From assembly GCF_025698545.1 (NCBI RefSeq), contig NC_068569.1:20274001-20338000 (forward strand): 64,000 nt of DNA. Direction: 5' to 3'. The DNA is from Gossypium raimondii. Taxonomy: Eukaryota; Streptophyta; Magnoliopsida; Malvales; Malvaceae. The translations under genes and the position numbers were made by a program. Every line of letters starts with the position of its first letter. Position 1 is the first letter of the stretch. Below are positions 12,947 through 26,336 of the stretch, piece after piece. The notes below the pieces were generated by a model. That model had not been told where the DNA came from. It made no database searches and was given only the letters and a program-made list of their open reading frames with translations.

Positions 12947-14413
12947 TATTCAGATTATATAAACCTGTAGAGTTGAAGAAGGCAGCCATGATTTTTGTCA
13001 GCAGCCATAGTACCCATTCAACATTGATTAATGGTATATATATACGGCATTTGTTGCTCGGGTTAATGCCCGCACTGGAAATTTGTAATTTTATTCAATT
13101 TTCAGCTTGAAGTAATAAATCTTAGGTTGTGTTTGATTATGGTATCTGCCTTCTTACAAATAGAAACTTTGAAAGTAGCACTTGTCTTCACTTTTCCCTG
13201 GAAGACGATTATCGGACTGACCTTGGATCAAGTGTTTGTTAGGGAGTTCAGAAAATATTCGAATTTGAGTTCGTATTTTGTCAAAGTGTAATGTGAGTGC
13301 CTTTTGTTACGTTTGGTGATGTGGGAAAATCCTGTTTTACACATCTTAATCCACCTTTCAAATTTGTGCCTAAAACAAACCAAAAAATGGCCTTATATTT
13401 TTCCAGGCAAAACCAATTTTTATTGGTGGAATGGTTTCAGAATTAATAGATTCATTGAGTGGCTATGGTTTGTACTTAGAGGTGCCACTCGTGGTGGGGT
13501 AGAGACCTTTACATGAGTGGTAAGTTCGTCATCTTTGATCCTTTGTAATTAGACTTGGTGCCTTTTCTGGTAACCCAAGTCTTTGTGGCGGGAGGGACAA
13601 GCGAGATAATCGGTGTCTTATTAAGTTTTGCTTTCATTTTATACCAAATTTCAATTCAATAAAATATTTTCTTCAAATTCCATTCCTCATAAATGTGATG
13701 AAAACTTGTGTTACTTAAATGAGAAAGATAATTTATATTTACTCGGAGTTGAATAATATGAAATGAAATTGTTTATGGAACTTTTCTATATTATGATTCT
13801 AATAAAATATGATTGATGTGAATTTTAGAAAATTATCTTACACAATTTTATTTACATTAAAAAGTAAGGATTAAAATCTTAGAAAAGTTAATATATTTGG
13901 TAACATTTTCTTGAAAATGTGATGTTACTTTATCGAATTACTCTTACTAAATAAAAGATAATATTTATGTATTTTAATTTTTTATTAATAAATATTTGAA
14001 TTAAATGTTTAATAATAATTTTCAATAATCTTTATCATTAACAAAATGTTTGCATTGATCCACAAGGTATGATTTCTGATGTTTTGGTCAAATCTAATAT
14101 ATGGATACATTCGAAAAACATTTTTATATTAACTCAAGATTTTGAATATGCACAATTTGTAGATTTTTTCATTACACTGTAGGTATATTCATATATCATA
14201 TTTATGGCTTAATACTCAATTGTCTATTTTTTATAACAAATGAAAATCTAAATATTTACTTTGTGGTAGCACATGTGTATGACCTTTTACAAAGGAAAAA
14301 ACGAATACGCATAACACAATTTACAGATTGAGAATAAAATTTTAAAAAAAATTTGGAACAACGAATAGCAACCTAGTTTTTCTTTTTGCTATGAATAAGT
14401 TAATACTCCAAAC
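12947..14413. other. Intergenic stretch, SDG8 3' UTR and AT-rich DNA
   Basis: The 3' UTR of the SDG8-like gene probably extends to near the AATAAA-type signal at about 13114. Beyond it I see AT-rich DNA without protein similarity. Short open frames, such as one around 13304-13516, have no recognisable domain. Confidence 0.5.
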
Positions 14414-15292
14414 CATAGAAGTTAATTCTGTACCGGTATTGCCCTTACTGACTAGAATATTCCATTCTAGTAAGAAATCGGGACACTCATCCAGATATTT
14501 TTTTTTGCTTCAAATTTCGTTCGGTACTGGTTGTTTCGCTTTGTTCCGGCCAATTTTGCCCGTTTTGTAGGAATTTAAGGTACCTAGTGGTACTAAGATA
14601 AAACTGTTTTGTTTGTGCGTGTGTTTTTTCTTGCCTAAGTAGAAGGGATTGTATGAAATTGTATGAAATTGTAATACTATGTTGAAATTCGATTTGTCAT
14701 CCTCCTATTAGAAAAAAATAGAGATGATGTTGAATCACAGTTTCATACAATTCTTTCTCAGATCTGGAGACAACGACAACTATGGATTGGAGGTGGCTCT
14801 CATTGATCACCATGCTTCATTTAAACCATGATGAAAAATGACCATGCATGAACAATCCTACCCGCCGAGATATAAGAGGAAGAAAAACAAAATATAAGAG
14901 AAGAACACGGAAGCTATGGCAAAGGTAAGAAACGACACAACCAAATATATATATAGAAAGAATTGTGCTGGGATTTAAAAAGTAAGTGCCAAAATATTAG
15001 GCTAAAAATCCATCTACATAATTTACTTCATAGTCCAAAACAATTTTTCAATGAGTTCAAAATATTTTTTAATTTATTTTAATATACTAAATTTAATAAT
15101 AATTAAAAATAATTTCAGCAATTAAAATAGTTCCCAATAAATTTTATTTTTATATAATATGAGAATCTTATTTATATAAAATACAACTGTATTATTTATA
15201 TTTAAAAATATTAATAAGTCCAAAACGGTACAATCAAATATATTAATATCGATAAAAAAATAAAACTTAGTGATACAATAGTAACTACCTTA
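14414..15292. mobile_element. Non-autonomous hAT-like MITE, copy 2
   Basis: It shares several hundred bases with the element at 6062-6717, including TTGTTCCGGCCAATTT, ATGAAAAATGACCATGCAT and GGCTAAAAATCCATCTACAT, and has the same left end (CATAGAAGTTAATTC) and a matching right end (AACTACCTTA). It is longer, partly because of an extra AT-rich block around 14630-14750. The flanking octamers CTCCAAAC (14406-14413) and CTCCAAAT (15293-15300) form an 8-bp target duplication with one mismatch. Confidence 0.75.
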
Positions 15293-16013
15293 CTCCAAAT
15301 ACAAAACCATAAAAGGTGATTTGGTGTTGGACTTTAAATAATGAAATAATCAAATCACAAAAGATAATAAAATTAATCTGCATCTATCAATATAACATAA
15401 TCCCTGCTTCAATAAATAATTCAACTGGATTTTATTTGCTATCCATAATTGGATCAATTGTATTGATTAGAAAACATATAATTTAGTCTCAACATTCAAT
15501 TTCCCCTCGTGTTATTTTAATACATGTCAAAATTATAAATAAATTTAATTTACTATATTATATAAAAATTTGATTTGATGTAATTATACATAAATTTTTT
15601 ATTTTAATTGAATTATACATATATGAATTTTTTATACATTTAAAATTTAAATTTTATTATTTTTATTTGAATAAATATAATAAATATCAATAAATAACAA
15701 TGTTTGTAGTATATAATAATTAAATTAAATATATATAATTTCATCAAGTCAAACTTCTAATAGGATAATAAATTTTGAATGGAAGTTTAAATGTATCGTA
15801 GAGATTTTTTTTTTTTGAAGAGAAGTTGTCTTGGAGTTTAATTATCTTCTGATTTGTAAAAATTGTTATCTACTTATCATTATTCAAACAGTTATATATA
15901 TATATATATTAAATATGTGCATGTGTGTAGAAATTACGTATCTAGAACATTAATATGTGTTTAAAATAAGATACAATAAATAATGAAATATATGGTTTGT
16001 AACTAGTTAATGA
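15293..16013. other. AT-rich intergenic DNA, nothing recognised
   Basis: Very AT-rich sequence with short (TA)n runs, for example near 15893-15910. No gene, RNA or clear transposon boundary is visible. Confidence 0.4.
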
Positions 16014-16493
16014 TTGGCGTAATGACTTTTTTGACCCTCTAATTTTATCAAAAAAATCATTTTAGCCATCTATTTGAATTTTTCAATCTCTTTTAACCCT
16101 TAAACTTGTAATTTTTTGTCAAATCACTTGAAAATGGACAAAAAAGTTAAAGTTTGTCAACTTTACAAACACGGCATATATGTGGATTGCCATGTAGATG
16201 ACATGTCAACATTTAATTAAATTTTATAATTTTAAAGATTTTTATTTTAAAAATAATTTATATATATTTTATTTTTAAAATTTAAAATTTTAATTAAATG
16301 CAGACTAGTCATCCATGTGACAACCCACGTGTATGTAATGTCAGTAAAGTTAAAAAATATTGACTTTTTCATTTATTTTGGGATGATTTGACAAAAAACG
16401 CAAGTTCAACGGCTAAAAAGATGAAAAATTAAATGGAGGGGTAAAATGACTTTTTTTATAAAATTGAAGAGCCAAATAAGTCATTATGCCTCA
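16014..16493. mobile_element. Long-arm hairpin MITE (Mutator-like)
   Basis: The left arm starts GGCGTAATGACTTTTTTGAC and the reverse complement of the right arm starts GGCATAATGACTTATTTGGC. The arms match imperfectly for about 200 bases, through CATTTTA-GCC/CCC and TTTGTCAAATCA, so almost the whole element is an inverted repeat. 'GGCATAATGACTTATTTGGC' hairpins are widespread in plants and are usually classed as Mutator-type MITEs. The flanking nonamers TTAATGATT and TCAATAATC match at only 6 of 9 positions, so the duplication is at best decayed. Confidence 0.65.
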
Positions 16494-16497
16494 ATAA

Positions 16498-16745
16498 TCT
16501 ATACTATTTATTAAGGCTTTTATTGAATTGGAGTCACCCATCAATTAAATCTCAACTCAATTAAGGAATTATCAAAATGTCATTTTATTTTCCAAGTAAG
16601 TTATATGATTATGTTGGTGTTTTTGTCTTTTATATTTTTAAAACTTGAAAAATAAAATGAATTTATGGTAATTCTCTAATTAAGTTGAGATTCAGTTGAT
16701 GGATAATACCAACTCAATAAAATGTTTAATAAATAATATAGATAG
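16498..16745. mobile_element. Small hairpin MITE next to the Mutator-like one
   Basis: ATTTATTAAGGCTTTTATTG on the left matches, inverted, sequence at about 16700-16745 (reverse complement ATTTATTAAACATTTTATTG), and ATCTCAACT occurs inside both arms. A related third arm appears to lie at about 16860-16940. No coding capacity. The target duplication is unclear. Confidence 0.5.
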
Positions 16746-17022
16746 AGAAATATATAAGAAATATATTTATTAAAATTTCATATAAAATAAAAAATTCTTT
16801 AGTTCAAATAGTAAATGAAAATATGGCTCAAATCTTACATAATTATATAACTTATTTGAAAAATAAAATGAGTTTTCGGTAATATTTTAATTGTGTTGGG
16901 ATTCAATTAAAAGACTTAATAAATAATATAAATATAATTTTTTAATATAAATTTTATTATGTTTGAGTATATTCAAAGAAAGGAGTATATTTTATATTAT
17001 AAATCAAATAATATTTTGTAAT

Positions 17023-17030
17023 TATAAAAA
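17023..17030 (+). promoter_or_regulatory. Candidate TATA box of the CCCH gene
   Basis: TATAAAAA lies 83 bp upstream of the ATG at 17113. A start of transcription about 30 bp downstream would leave a 5' UTR of roughly 55 bp. The position is plausible but untested; an upstream spliced UTR cannot be excluded. Confidence 0.4.
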
Positions 17031-17112
17031 GTGTGGTGCCACAGAAAATAGTAGTGAATACTTAATAGCCAAGTCAGAAATATCAGAAGGCTAAAGTCCA
17101 ATCCAGCCGACA

Positions 17113-20100
17113 ATGGATCCTCCCTCCTACATCCACCACCACCACCACCACGCCAACCACCCCAGGTACGTCCCTTTCTCTCCAACTCCTCCTCTTCACC
17201 CTCATCGCCCTCCCCCTCAGCCTCTACCTCCCTATCAACAGAGTCCTACCAACCTCCACCCTTCCCGCCACCACCTTCCTCCACAAATTCGGCCGCCTCC
17301 TCCTCCTCCTCCTCTACCCCAACAAAATCAACAGCAAACTTACCAACCTCTTCCTGCCCCACCCCCTCCTCTTCCGCGACAGCAGTATTCTAATCATCCG
17401 CCTTACAACCCTCATCATCCTCAATACTCTTCCAGTTCCAATTTCAATTCTAACCCTAAGCCTACCCATGTTTCCCACCAATTCCACGATGTCCCTCAAC
17501 GGCGTCTACCGGAATTCGATACCCGCCCTGATTACTGGCCTGAAAATCGGGTACCGAGGCCCCATCCCGTTTCCAATTTGGATCGGGAGGCCCTTTATCA
17601 TCAGTTTGATCGGAGACCCGCCTCTCCTGTTATTGATAGGTTTATGCATGATTTAGAGGGAACTTCTAGGTTTAGAGATCTAGAGCTGAATCAGAGAGAA
17701 AGAGAGGGTAGGGTTCACAATGATCGGTGGATTTCTGATAGATCTTCTAGGGATTTTGGGATTGTTTCAATTGGATTTGAATCCAATTCGAATAATTCAA
17801 GATTTGATCATGAGGCTACTGAAAATATTAGATGGGGATCGCGTTTGCGTGAGCCGTTGATTGAAAGTGGAAATGATGAGATAAATGAAAGAGATGAGAT
17901 GAGAGTTTTTTCGAGAAAAAATGATTATTGTGATCCAGAAGCAGAGAGGTTTAGTGATAAGGGAAGTGGTAGAGAGGGTAACCATGAATTTAATCGCACT
18001 CCACGGAAGCAAATACAGAAGAAGAGTGCTTTACTTAGGATTCAGAAGGTGAAACTGAGTCATAGGAGCAGGGAAGATGAGAGACCACATTACTTGGGTT
18101 ATCATAATGAGGGGAAAACTGGTACTTTTAGAGGAAAAGATTCGGTCTTACAGTCGGATCATGGGATGGATGAAAAAAAGAGAGAAGGTACCCCTGTAGA
18201 GCTTGATGTGTCTTTCAAATCAAATTCTTTGGTGGCAAAGGCAATTGTGACTTCTAGTCCTGCTTCAAATTTTGATTCGAATTTGATGCCTAGGAACACC
18301 AAAATTAGGAAACTTACAACATTTGATATGGTTAGTTCGAGTGCTCAACCTAATAAGGGCAGTGAGAGTACTGCAAAATTAGGTGGTTCCACTTCTGCTG
18401 TAAAGAGTGGTTCTGGGCCTGTGGACTCTAAGCAGTCTGAGGGAAAAATCAAATCTTCTGATACTGGTAAAGCTCAGGATGGCATTAGAAAGCCTTGCTC
18501 AAAAGGAACCAAGGTTTTCCTTAGAAAGGGAAAGGTCAAAAAGTCTCCTAAGGTTACTGTAACTGAAGATGCTCCCAGTTCTGACAAGAAACTGAGACCA
18601 TTAGAGGGGAAAGGTACTACTCCTTGTATTGGTAGTAAGGGAGATGGTGGTGTGGAAACTAGTTCTAACAGTGTCAACATTTTGGTTGGAGAGAATAAAG
18701 TGGGAGGGACTGTGAAGAGCACTGTTTCAGATAAAACCACTGCTACTGTTGGTAAATCATCCTCCCTCAAGGCTAACAAGAAGAAAATAATTGTGAGGAA
18801 AGTGGTGAAAAAGGTTGTTAGTTCTCCGTTGAATCTGGGAAATTCTGAATTAGCAAAGAAGGGTGATCAACTTGTTAAGACAGATATCTCTATTCGACGT
18901 GCATCTGCTACCCCTGTGGCTGAAAAACGTGTTTTACCTCTTAAAATGAAAGTTGCTTCTGCCTCTGGGGATTCAGTGCAGGGTGTTGATTTAGAGTGTT
19001 CTCCTGAAGAATCAGCTCTGATTCTTGAAGATGACAAAGTGAATGAAGCGTCAAAAGGCACAGGCTCAAAGAAGGTTTCCACTGATGTTGATCCTGGTAG
19101 TTCTGTTTCACCTAAGATTACGAGAAAGAAAAACAGCTCAACTGTTGCTTTGAATTCTTCAAGTCAGGGAGAGAGCAATGTTGATCATGGTTCTACTAAT
19201 GCTGGTAATTCTGTCCCTGGCCTGCATATCATTTCAAATATCAAGGAGGATCATACTGAAAAACCAAATGAGACTATTACATCTGGCAGTTTTGGTGTTG
19301 AGGATCTAAACACACGGTTTTACCATAATGAAAATAACATTAATTATGGTTTGTCAAGATCAGAGGACATCAAAGCTCATGGTGGTATTGTAGATATAGG
19401 TAGTTCTTCTGTTGCAATGCCTATCTCCACAGGTTTTGACTGTGGTTCATCTAGCTCTCTGGAGAAAAATATTGTTTGTGACATTGGCGATGCCAATTCT
19501 GGTAGCAGGCATGTTTGTACAACTCCTTCCAGTCCAGTAGTTGATGATCGTGCTAAAGGGGGATTACCTGAAGCTAATTGTTCAGTAGGAAGTGATAAAA
19601 TGCCCCTTCTGCCATGTATGGAGGAAACTTATGTTAGCGGTGGTTCTGTTTATGGAGATTGCTTCAACCATGACAAAAGTACAACCAGCACTCCTGATAT
19701 TGTTTATGTTAATACAGGGGAGAGGAACCATGAGATAGGCTATGATTTAGTGCTATCTCTCGGGTTTTCTGGCACAGGAATCCCAAATGCTGTGGAATCA
19801 GTAGAATGCAGAGATAAATATGCAGCTAACATCCATAAACGAAAAGTGGGCGTTAGTGAACTAGATTTGTCAAGCTCAGCACTTGCAAGCATTTCTGTAG
19901 GATCTGCAGATGTGCTTACCTCTGCAAATTGTGTGGAAAGTACCATATGTGCATCTGAAATAGATTTGAATCCTGCTGAACCTATGGTTGGTGCTATTGG
20001 GTTGCTTGATGTTGGTTTAGAGCATTCTAGAAATAAAGATAGTGTTTTGCAGGGAAGCAGTTCAAATAATACCTTTCCAGAGATTGGTGGTAGTGCAGAT

Positions 20101-23100
20101 GGAAAGTCTCCTGAGAAGAAAAAGAGAAAAATCTCTACCTCCAGTTCTAGTTTGACATCACCTGTAATCAGCCAGAGTGTTGTAGTTTCTGATATCTTTA
20201 AATCTGCTGCACAAATACCTTCTAACTTTACTGATGATCTACTGCAATTGGAACCAGAAGTTAAAGTATCTAGTATAGACGATCTTCATGCAGAGGGGAT
20301 TGATTTATTGCATGTAAACAGTTCAGTGGCTGGACCTTCTGAGGATGTTGGATCTTTTAGTGATGCCTGCAGGGGCAATCCCCCAAAGATTGATCCTTCA
20401 GCTTTTGCTGAGTCAGTTGCTCCAAGTTCCCCATGCCTTCATCCATTAGAGTTGGGAGGTGAGCAGTTTTCAAATGGAACACCAGTTTCTGCTATAAGTA
20501 ACCATCAAAGTGATGCTATGGATATTGAAGGTGATGACAGGGGGAAAGTGCTTGTTGATACTTCAGAAGAGCAAAATATCATTTCTAGTGAACTAACTCA
20601 ATGCAGAATTATTCCAGAACATGTGTCTTTCGGCTTGGATAAAAGGTTTGCTGGCATAGATGCAGATGATGACAATCATCTTCCTCTGAAGGATGATTTA
20701 CCTTCCACCTCAAACTCTTTGATTTCTGGTGTTGATGCTAATGAAGTTTCTGCAACCAACTCCAATGATGAAGCTATGCCTGCACCTGATATACTTTGTG
20801 ATGTCGGTTCTCTCAGTAACCTAGTTTTAAGCACATCAACTTGCAAAGGACATCTTTTTAATTCAGAAGAGAAGACTGAAAAACTTTCATATGATAAGCC
20901 TGTAATTGAAGGTTCTTGCAACTCATCTGCCCATGTGTCAGATCCACAGCATAGCAAAACTATTTTGAAGTCAAAAGATGTAATTCAAACCAATCAATCA
21001 AGTGCTGGGAAGGCAGGTTTGTTGCCATCGTATGATTCTGAAAGTACTATTTCCCTCAATTTCCTTAGTGGAGAAACACAGGGGAGGAAACCACTGCTTA
21101 GTCATGTTGGTCCCAAGAGTTATCCTACTCGTTCTTCATTTGTTTCTTCTGCTTCCAAGAATGCTACATCTTCTACCAAAATCACAAAGCCCCGGACATG
21201 GCGCCGAACTGATAATTCTTCTGCCCATCCTTTATCAGGAAACAAACCTTCCTTAAGTGCCAATCCTATGCAAAAGCAGATGCCGACTTACATTCGTAAA
21301 GGTAACAGTCTTGTTAGAAAACCTACACCAGTCCCTGCTCCTCCCCAGGGTTCTCATTCTTCGAGTTCATCAGTTTACCGGCTTAAGTCTGGGATAGTGG
21401 ATGAAGTGAAGAAGGGTACAGGACCAAACAATAGAGCTGATGCTGTTGACTTGAGAACAGCAGGTGCAAATACCACTTTTGAGAGGCCCACAACACCCCC
21501 GTTATCGAGTGTCACCAAAGTACCAAAGCATATTTCTAATTCATCAGGAGAGTGTACATATTCCCCTTTAGCAGAGCCTTCTGCTAGTGATTTCAATGAA
21601 ACTACAACAAATCATCCAAGTTCTATGGAAATAAATGATGAGCTCAAATCCCCAGAGGATGGACAGAAGACTTTAGAAACACTAAACAGAAATGGTTCAG
21701 CTAACAATTTGGAAGTCTTGAATGAGCAAAATGAAAGTGGCTTGATTCCTTCAAATGAAAAGAGGGTGACATATGTAAAGCCTAAATCAAATCAATTGGT
21801 TGCAACTTCAGATTCTGATCATACCTCTATTTTTGATGTTGATAAGAACCAATCCCTTTCTGCTTCCTCTGATGGCTATTACAAGAAAAGAAAAAACCAG
21901 CTAATTAGGACTGCCCTTGAGAGTCATATGAAGCAGGCGGTTACCTCGTCTGATGACATCTCCAACTCAGTGAGAGAAATAGCTGCTAAGGTTATTTCCA
22001 GTAGAACTTTTGGTAAGAGAAGATCCAATAAAGGTATGCATTTATGAGCATTCTGTTATCAGAGCATTCACACCTGGCAAAATACTACATTGAACTTTTG
22101 GCTTTTAGACATTGCTTGGCCTTTTATGACTTATTTTGCTTAATTTTATCTGCGAAGCATTAAAACATGTCTTCTTTCATCATTATTCTCCTCTTCGTAT
22201 CTGTTGGCTGTAATGTTTATGCTTATTTTCTGTATCACTTGCAATTCTAGGTTGTTTTTCACTTTTCCAATGCTATGGAGTCATACCAGACTGATGCTAG
22301 TATCGATTTGGACAAATATACTTGTGTGGGAACTTTTTGCACTAACAATCGTGAGAGATGGCTATCTGAAGACTGCCTAAACAGATTTATATACTAAATT
22401 TGAATAATATTTTCTTTCACCTAATTAACTATCCTTTTGCCAATTCTTGTTGCCTATATTTGTCGTTATCAAACTTTATATTTTAGTTCCCCATCTGCTT
22501 CCCTTCCAAGTCCTGGGTGACAAAAATGGTGTGAACTTGTCAATAGTCAAGGACTTATATTGCCTCTGCCAGCTTGTTGAGTCTCAATACAAACTTCTAT
22601 CTTTTATAAGCTATCTTTTTAAGTAATTTGTATTGCATTGTGGTTATCGTTGCTAGTTATTTATTTTGGGCCACTCTAAATGTTTATTGTGTCCATCAAC
22701 CTCTACGTATTAAAGTTATAACTTGGTCAAATGGATGATTCTGGAAATTGTTTGCAGTAAGTTCCATTACTTGTTTTGGCTTGACCATTAGTTAGTGGAT
22801 GGCTTAAATGACTAGTCCTTTTGCAGTTGTAGCAAAGACCCATAAACCTTCCAAATTCTCTCTGGTCTGGACTCCACATAGTGCAAGGTTATCAAATAAT
22901 GATGGGAGTTCACTATGTTACCCGAAGGTCCGCCCGCAACTGTTTCCCTGGAAAAGAATGGCACACAAGAGAAGCTTTAAGTTGAACTCAGTTTCTTCCT
23001 ACAGTAGTTCTTTATCTACAATTGGGTATAACTCTTGTTTTAGGCTTTTAGTAGCTTCTTGTTTTTATCCTGTTGTCCAAGAAAATAAAAGAATACATTT

Positions 23101-25909
23101 CTTTTGCAGAAGGAAAATGCTGCTATTGAGAAAGAGAAATACTGTTTATACACGGTCAATTAATGGATTTTCAATTCACAAATCAAAGGTGTTAAGTGTT
23201 GGTGGTTCTAGTTTGAAATGGTCAAAATCTATTGAAAGGCATTCAAGGAAAGCTAATGAGGTAAGGTGCATCATGTACTGGTGGACCGAGTTCTTACATC
23301 TTTCGTATACACTTCAAAACTGAAGTGATTGACTTCTGAATTAAAATGGCTTTTTTTGTTTGTAAAATTTTATGTTAATGTTTAATAGGAAGCTACTCTA
23401 GCAGTTGCTGAAGCTGAAAGAAAGAAAAGAGAACAAAGCACTGTTTCTAGGACAGGCAAAAAAGGTCTCTCTTGCCACAAGGTTCATGGTACAGAAGTTC
23501 GGCGAGGTAGGCAAATTAACAATACTTAGCGAATTAATGGCACTTTATCTAATGTGCATGATGCACGATTTTGAAAAGAATGCTTCAATGGTATGTTTCA
23601 TGTAAATATTTGATACTTTAGGTGAACGAATATTCCGCATTGGTTCAGTGCGCTACAAAATGGATTCTTCTAGGCGTTCCCTTCAGAGGATATCAGGTTT
23701 CTCTTAATTTATCTCATAGTGGATTTAAGGTCCTTTTTGTTTTCTTTTTCTTTTAAAAACTCCCAACATTGTGTGCCGATGCAAACCTACTAGAGATTGA
23801 AGTTCTCATGAGGCCTGTGACATTTTGCGTTTTTTTTTAAAGAAAATTGGTTACAGTAACAAAAAACATCTGTACTAAATAACTTGCTTCTTTCAGTTTC
23901 TGATCAGCACCTACTGTCTGCACTGAAGCGGATGTCTTTTTTCCCTTTTGATAAGTTTTTGTGCTGCTCTCTTAACTCTACCTTATTTCTGTTTAGATGA
24001 TGCGTCGTCATGCTCTGCTAGTCAGCAATCAGAAAACAGTACCAAAAAGTCTTATGTCCCAAGGAGACTAGTCATCGGGAATGATGAGTATGTTAACATT
24101 ACCATATAAAACATAAACTTGATGGAATTACGTACAATATATAAAATTTAAATGAGCTCTGACATCTGCAGGTATGTCCGAATTGGCAATGGCAACCAGC
24201 TTGTTAGAGATCCAAAGAAGCGTACTCGTGTTTTGGCAAGTGAGAAAGTTCGTTGGAGTTTGCACACTGCAAGGTTACGGTTGGTTAAAAAGCGCAAGTA
24301 CTGTCAATTTTTCACAAGGTTTGGGAAATGCAACAAAGATGATGGAAAGTGTCCCTATATTCACGATCCCTCCAAAATATCTGTATGCACAAAATTTCTC
24401 AAGGGTCTATGTTCAAATCCCAACTGCAAATTGACTCATAAGGTCCATCACTTGTCTGGTCAATTTGACATTCTGCTGGAGGTTGACTCCTTGGTTAACA
24501 TCTGACCTTTGATTGAATATGTTACAGGTCATTCCAGAACGAATGCCTGATTGTTCATATTTCCTGCAAGGTGTTTCCTTTCTCAATTATGCTTTTCTTT
24601 TTCTAATTTTAGATATGCAGATTCTGACAGAATTACTGGCAGGTTTGTGCACAAACGAAAATTGTCCTTATAGACACGTGCATGTGAATCCAAATGCCTC
24701 GACTTGCGAAGGATTTCTTAGGGGCTATTGTGCTGACGGTAATGAGGTAGTGCCTTATCATCTTGGAAATGTTATTTTAGTAATTATTTTGCATTTTATG
24801 CCACATCCTGTTTCATATCATGTTATGGAGATATATCTTTATATTCAATTTGTTTGGTTGGCTCATACTGGTCTTAATAATTAATTAATATTAGAAAGGT
24901 CAAATCTGAGTTTTGTAAAATTAAGGTAAGATTTTGTTCTAAACTTTTGAAAGAAAAAGAAGAGAATATTTCACAACTTGTAGTCTCTGATATGCCATCT
25001 CAATATGTGGAAACCTTTGTAACCTGATTTTCTACTGTTGCACTGATATTTATTTTATTTTGATTCGCATGAATGTTTCCCACGAAATGACAACATTACT
25101 AGAATAGTCTCATGGTGTATGTGTCTCTATGTATATTCGTTTATATGGATTCACTTGAAATTTCTTCAAAATGACTTGAATAGGCAGTTTTAATGATGAT
25201 TATTATAAATTCTAACAAGTCTAGACCGTTTAACGTTTTCTTTCTAGACCTAACTATAGTCGTTTGACCAAAGGAAAACCTTATCTATATTCTTCGCCCC
25301 CTCCCAGTGCCTCTTCTTAGGAGGAAGTCCGATAAACTGATGATCATCCATCATTTTTGATATTCTCTTAGCTACCCCTCTTCTCTAATGCACACACAAA
25401 CCACAACATTGAATAAGTGAAACGGAATGTATCTCTGCTCTCAGTGTCGGAAGAAGCACAGCTATGTCTGTCCGAATTTTGAAGCAACAGGGTCCTGCCC
25501 CCTAGGATCTACATGCAAGCTTCACCACCCCAAAAACCGAAGTAAGGCAAAGAAAAGTAAAAGGTCAATGGAGCATAATACTGCTCGTGGGCGTTATTTT
25601 GGTATCGACATTTCAAAACCGAAAAGAATGGTGTCGGAAAGACAACAGGAGGTACTAGAGGAAGACAACATTTGCTTTGATGGGAAATTCTCTGATTACA
25701 TTAGCCTTGGTGTTAGCGATGATGAAGTGGGGGGACTTCATCAAGCGAATTGTGACGAAACAAGCTTTGGTGACAATGATTCGACAGATTTACAATCTGA
25801 AGATTTGGATGAGTTAATCAAACCCATTCGTATAATGAGTGAGTGTAAAATAACAGAATCATTTCTGGTTACTGAATCTTCAAGTGGTAAGCATTTGGCC
25901 ATCCAATAG
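17113..25909 (+). CDS. Large protein with five C-terminal CCCH zinc fingers (C3H7-like)
   Basis: Ten exons: 17113-22033, 22827-23025, 23110-23260, 23389-23506, 23622-23696, 23997-24087, 24172-24442, 24528-24570, 24643-24746, 25445-25909. They sum to 6438 nt, giving 2145 residues with every junction in frame. Exon 1 alone codes for about 1640 residues of low-complexity protein: a Pro/His-rich start with a six-His run, then long Ser-rich disordered sequence with basic clusters (KKKRK near residue 1002). The last 300 residues hold five tandem CCCH fingers: C-x8-C-x6-C-x3-H, two of C-x7-C-x4-C-x3-H, C-x7-C-x5-C-x3-H and C-x8-C-x5-C-x3-H, separated by basic residues. Tandem CCCH fingers usually bind RNA. 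The C-terminal half resembles Arabidopsis zinc finger CCCH protein 7 (At1g21570, from memory); its role is not established here. The ATG is the first in a frame open over 4.9 kb. Confidence 0.9.
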
Positions 25910-26080
25910 AGGAATTGAAGATGTTGTATAGAGAGAGCAACCTTTTTATGTATTTTTAGCTTTCTGAGAAATATTTAGTATCCATCCATAGGCTTTCTTT
26001 TTTCTCTTTTGTTTAAAATTTGCATTTTTACAGCATGGTATATGTTGTCTTGTGTACCTTGTAACAAAACAGAAATGTAG

Positions 26081-26090
26081 AAATAAAAAA
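26081..26090 (+). terminator. Candidate polyadenylation signal of the CCCH gene
   Basis: An AATAAA-type motif lies about 175 bp after the stop codon, just before the remnant 3' LTR of the minus-strand retrotransposon. Position only; no transcript evidence. Confidence 0.35.
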
Positions 26091-26236
26091 TGACGAATTG
26101 GAGTTGAGCAATATATTGGACCATTGTCGGCAATTTCTTTTCCAGAATCTTATGCTTTGGAAAATTTTAAATATTACTTATAAAAATTTGCTGATGTCTC
26201 GAGCAATCCATGGGGACTTTTAAATTGAAATGTATT

Positions 26237-26336
26237 ATTAAATTTAAATCCCCCCTAAATGCAGCGTATTAAACAGTAAGACAATAGTCATAACAGAATT
26301 TCAAACAGTATCAAAATTACAAAAGCTTCCATATCA
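26237..26336 (-). repeat. Truncated 3' LTR of the minus-strand chromovirus
   Basis: Matches the first ~100 bp of the 5' LTR (shared AATACGCTGC, TTTAGGGGG and TGATATGGAAGCTTTT), then similarity stops after GGATTTAAAT. The rest of the LTR has been lost, so no target duplication can be read. Confidence 0.7.

Noticed and set aside
13304..13516. 70-codon open frame downstream of the SDG8-like gene
   Set aside because: No similarity or composition bias supports it, and it lies in AT-rich intergenic DNA.
17314..21596. Minus-strand and alternate-frame open frames within the CCCH exon 1
   Set aside because: They are shadows of the long low-complexity frame, with no domain or promoter of their own.
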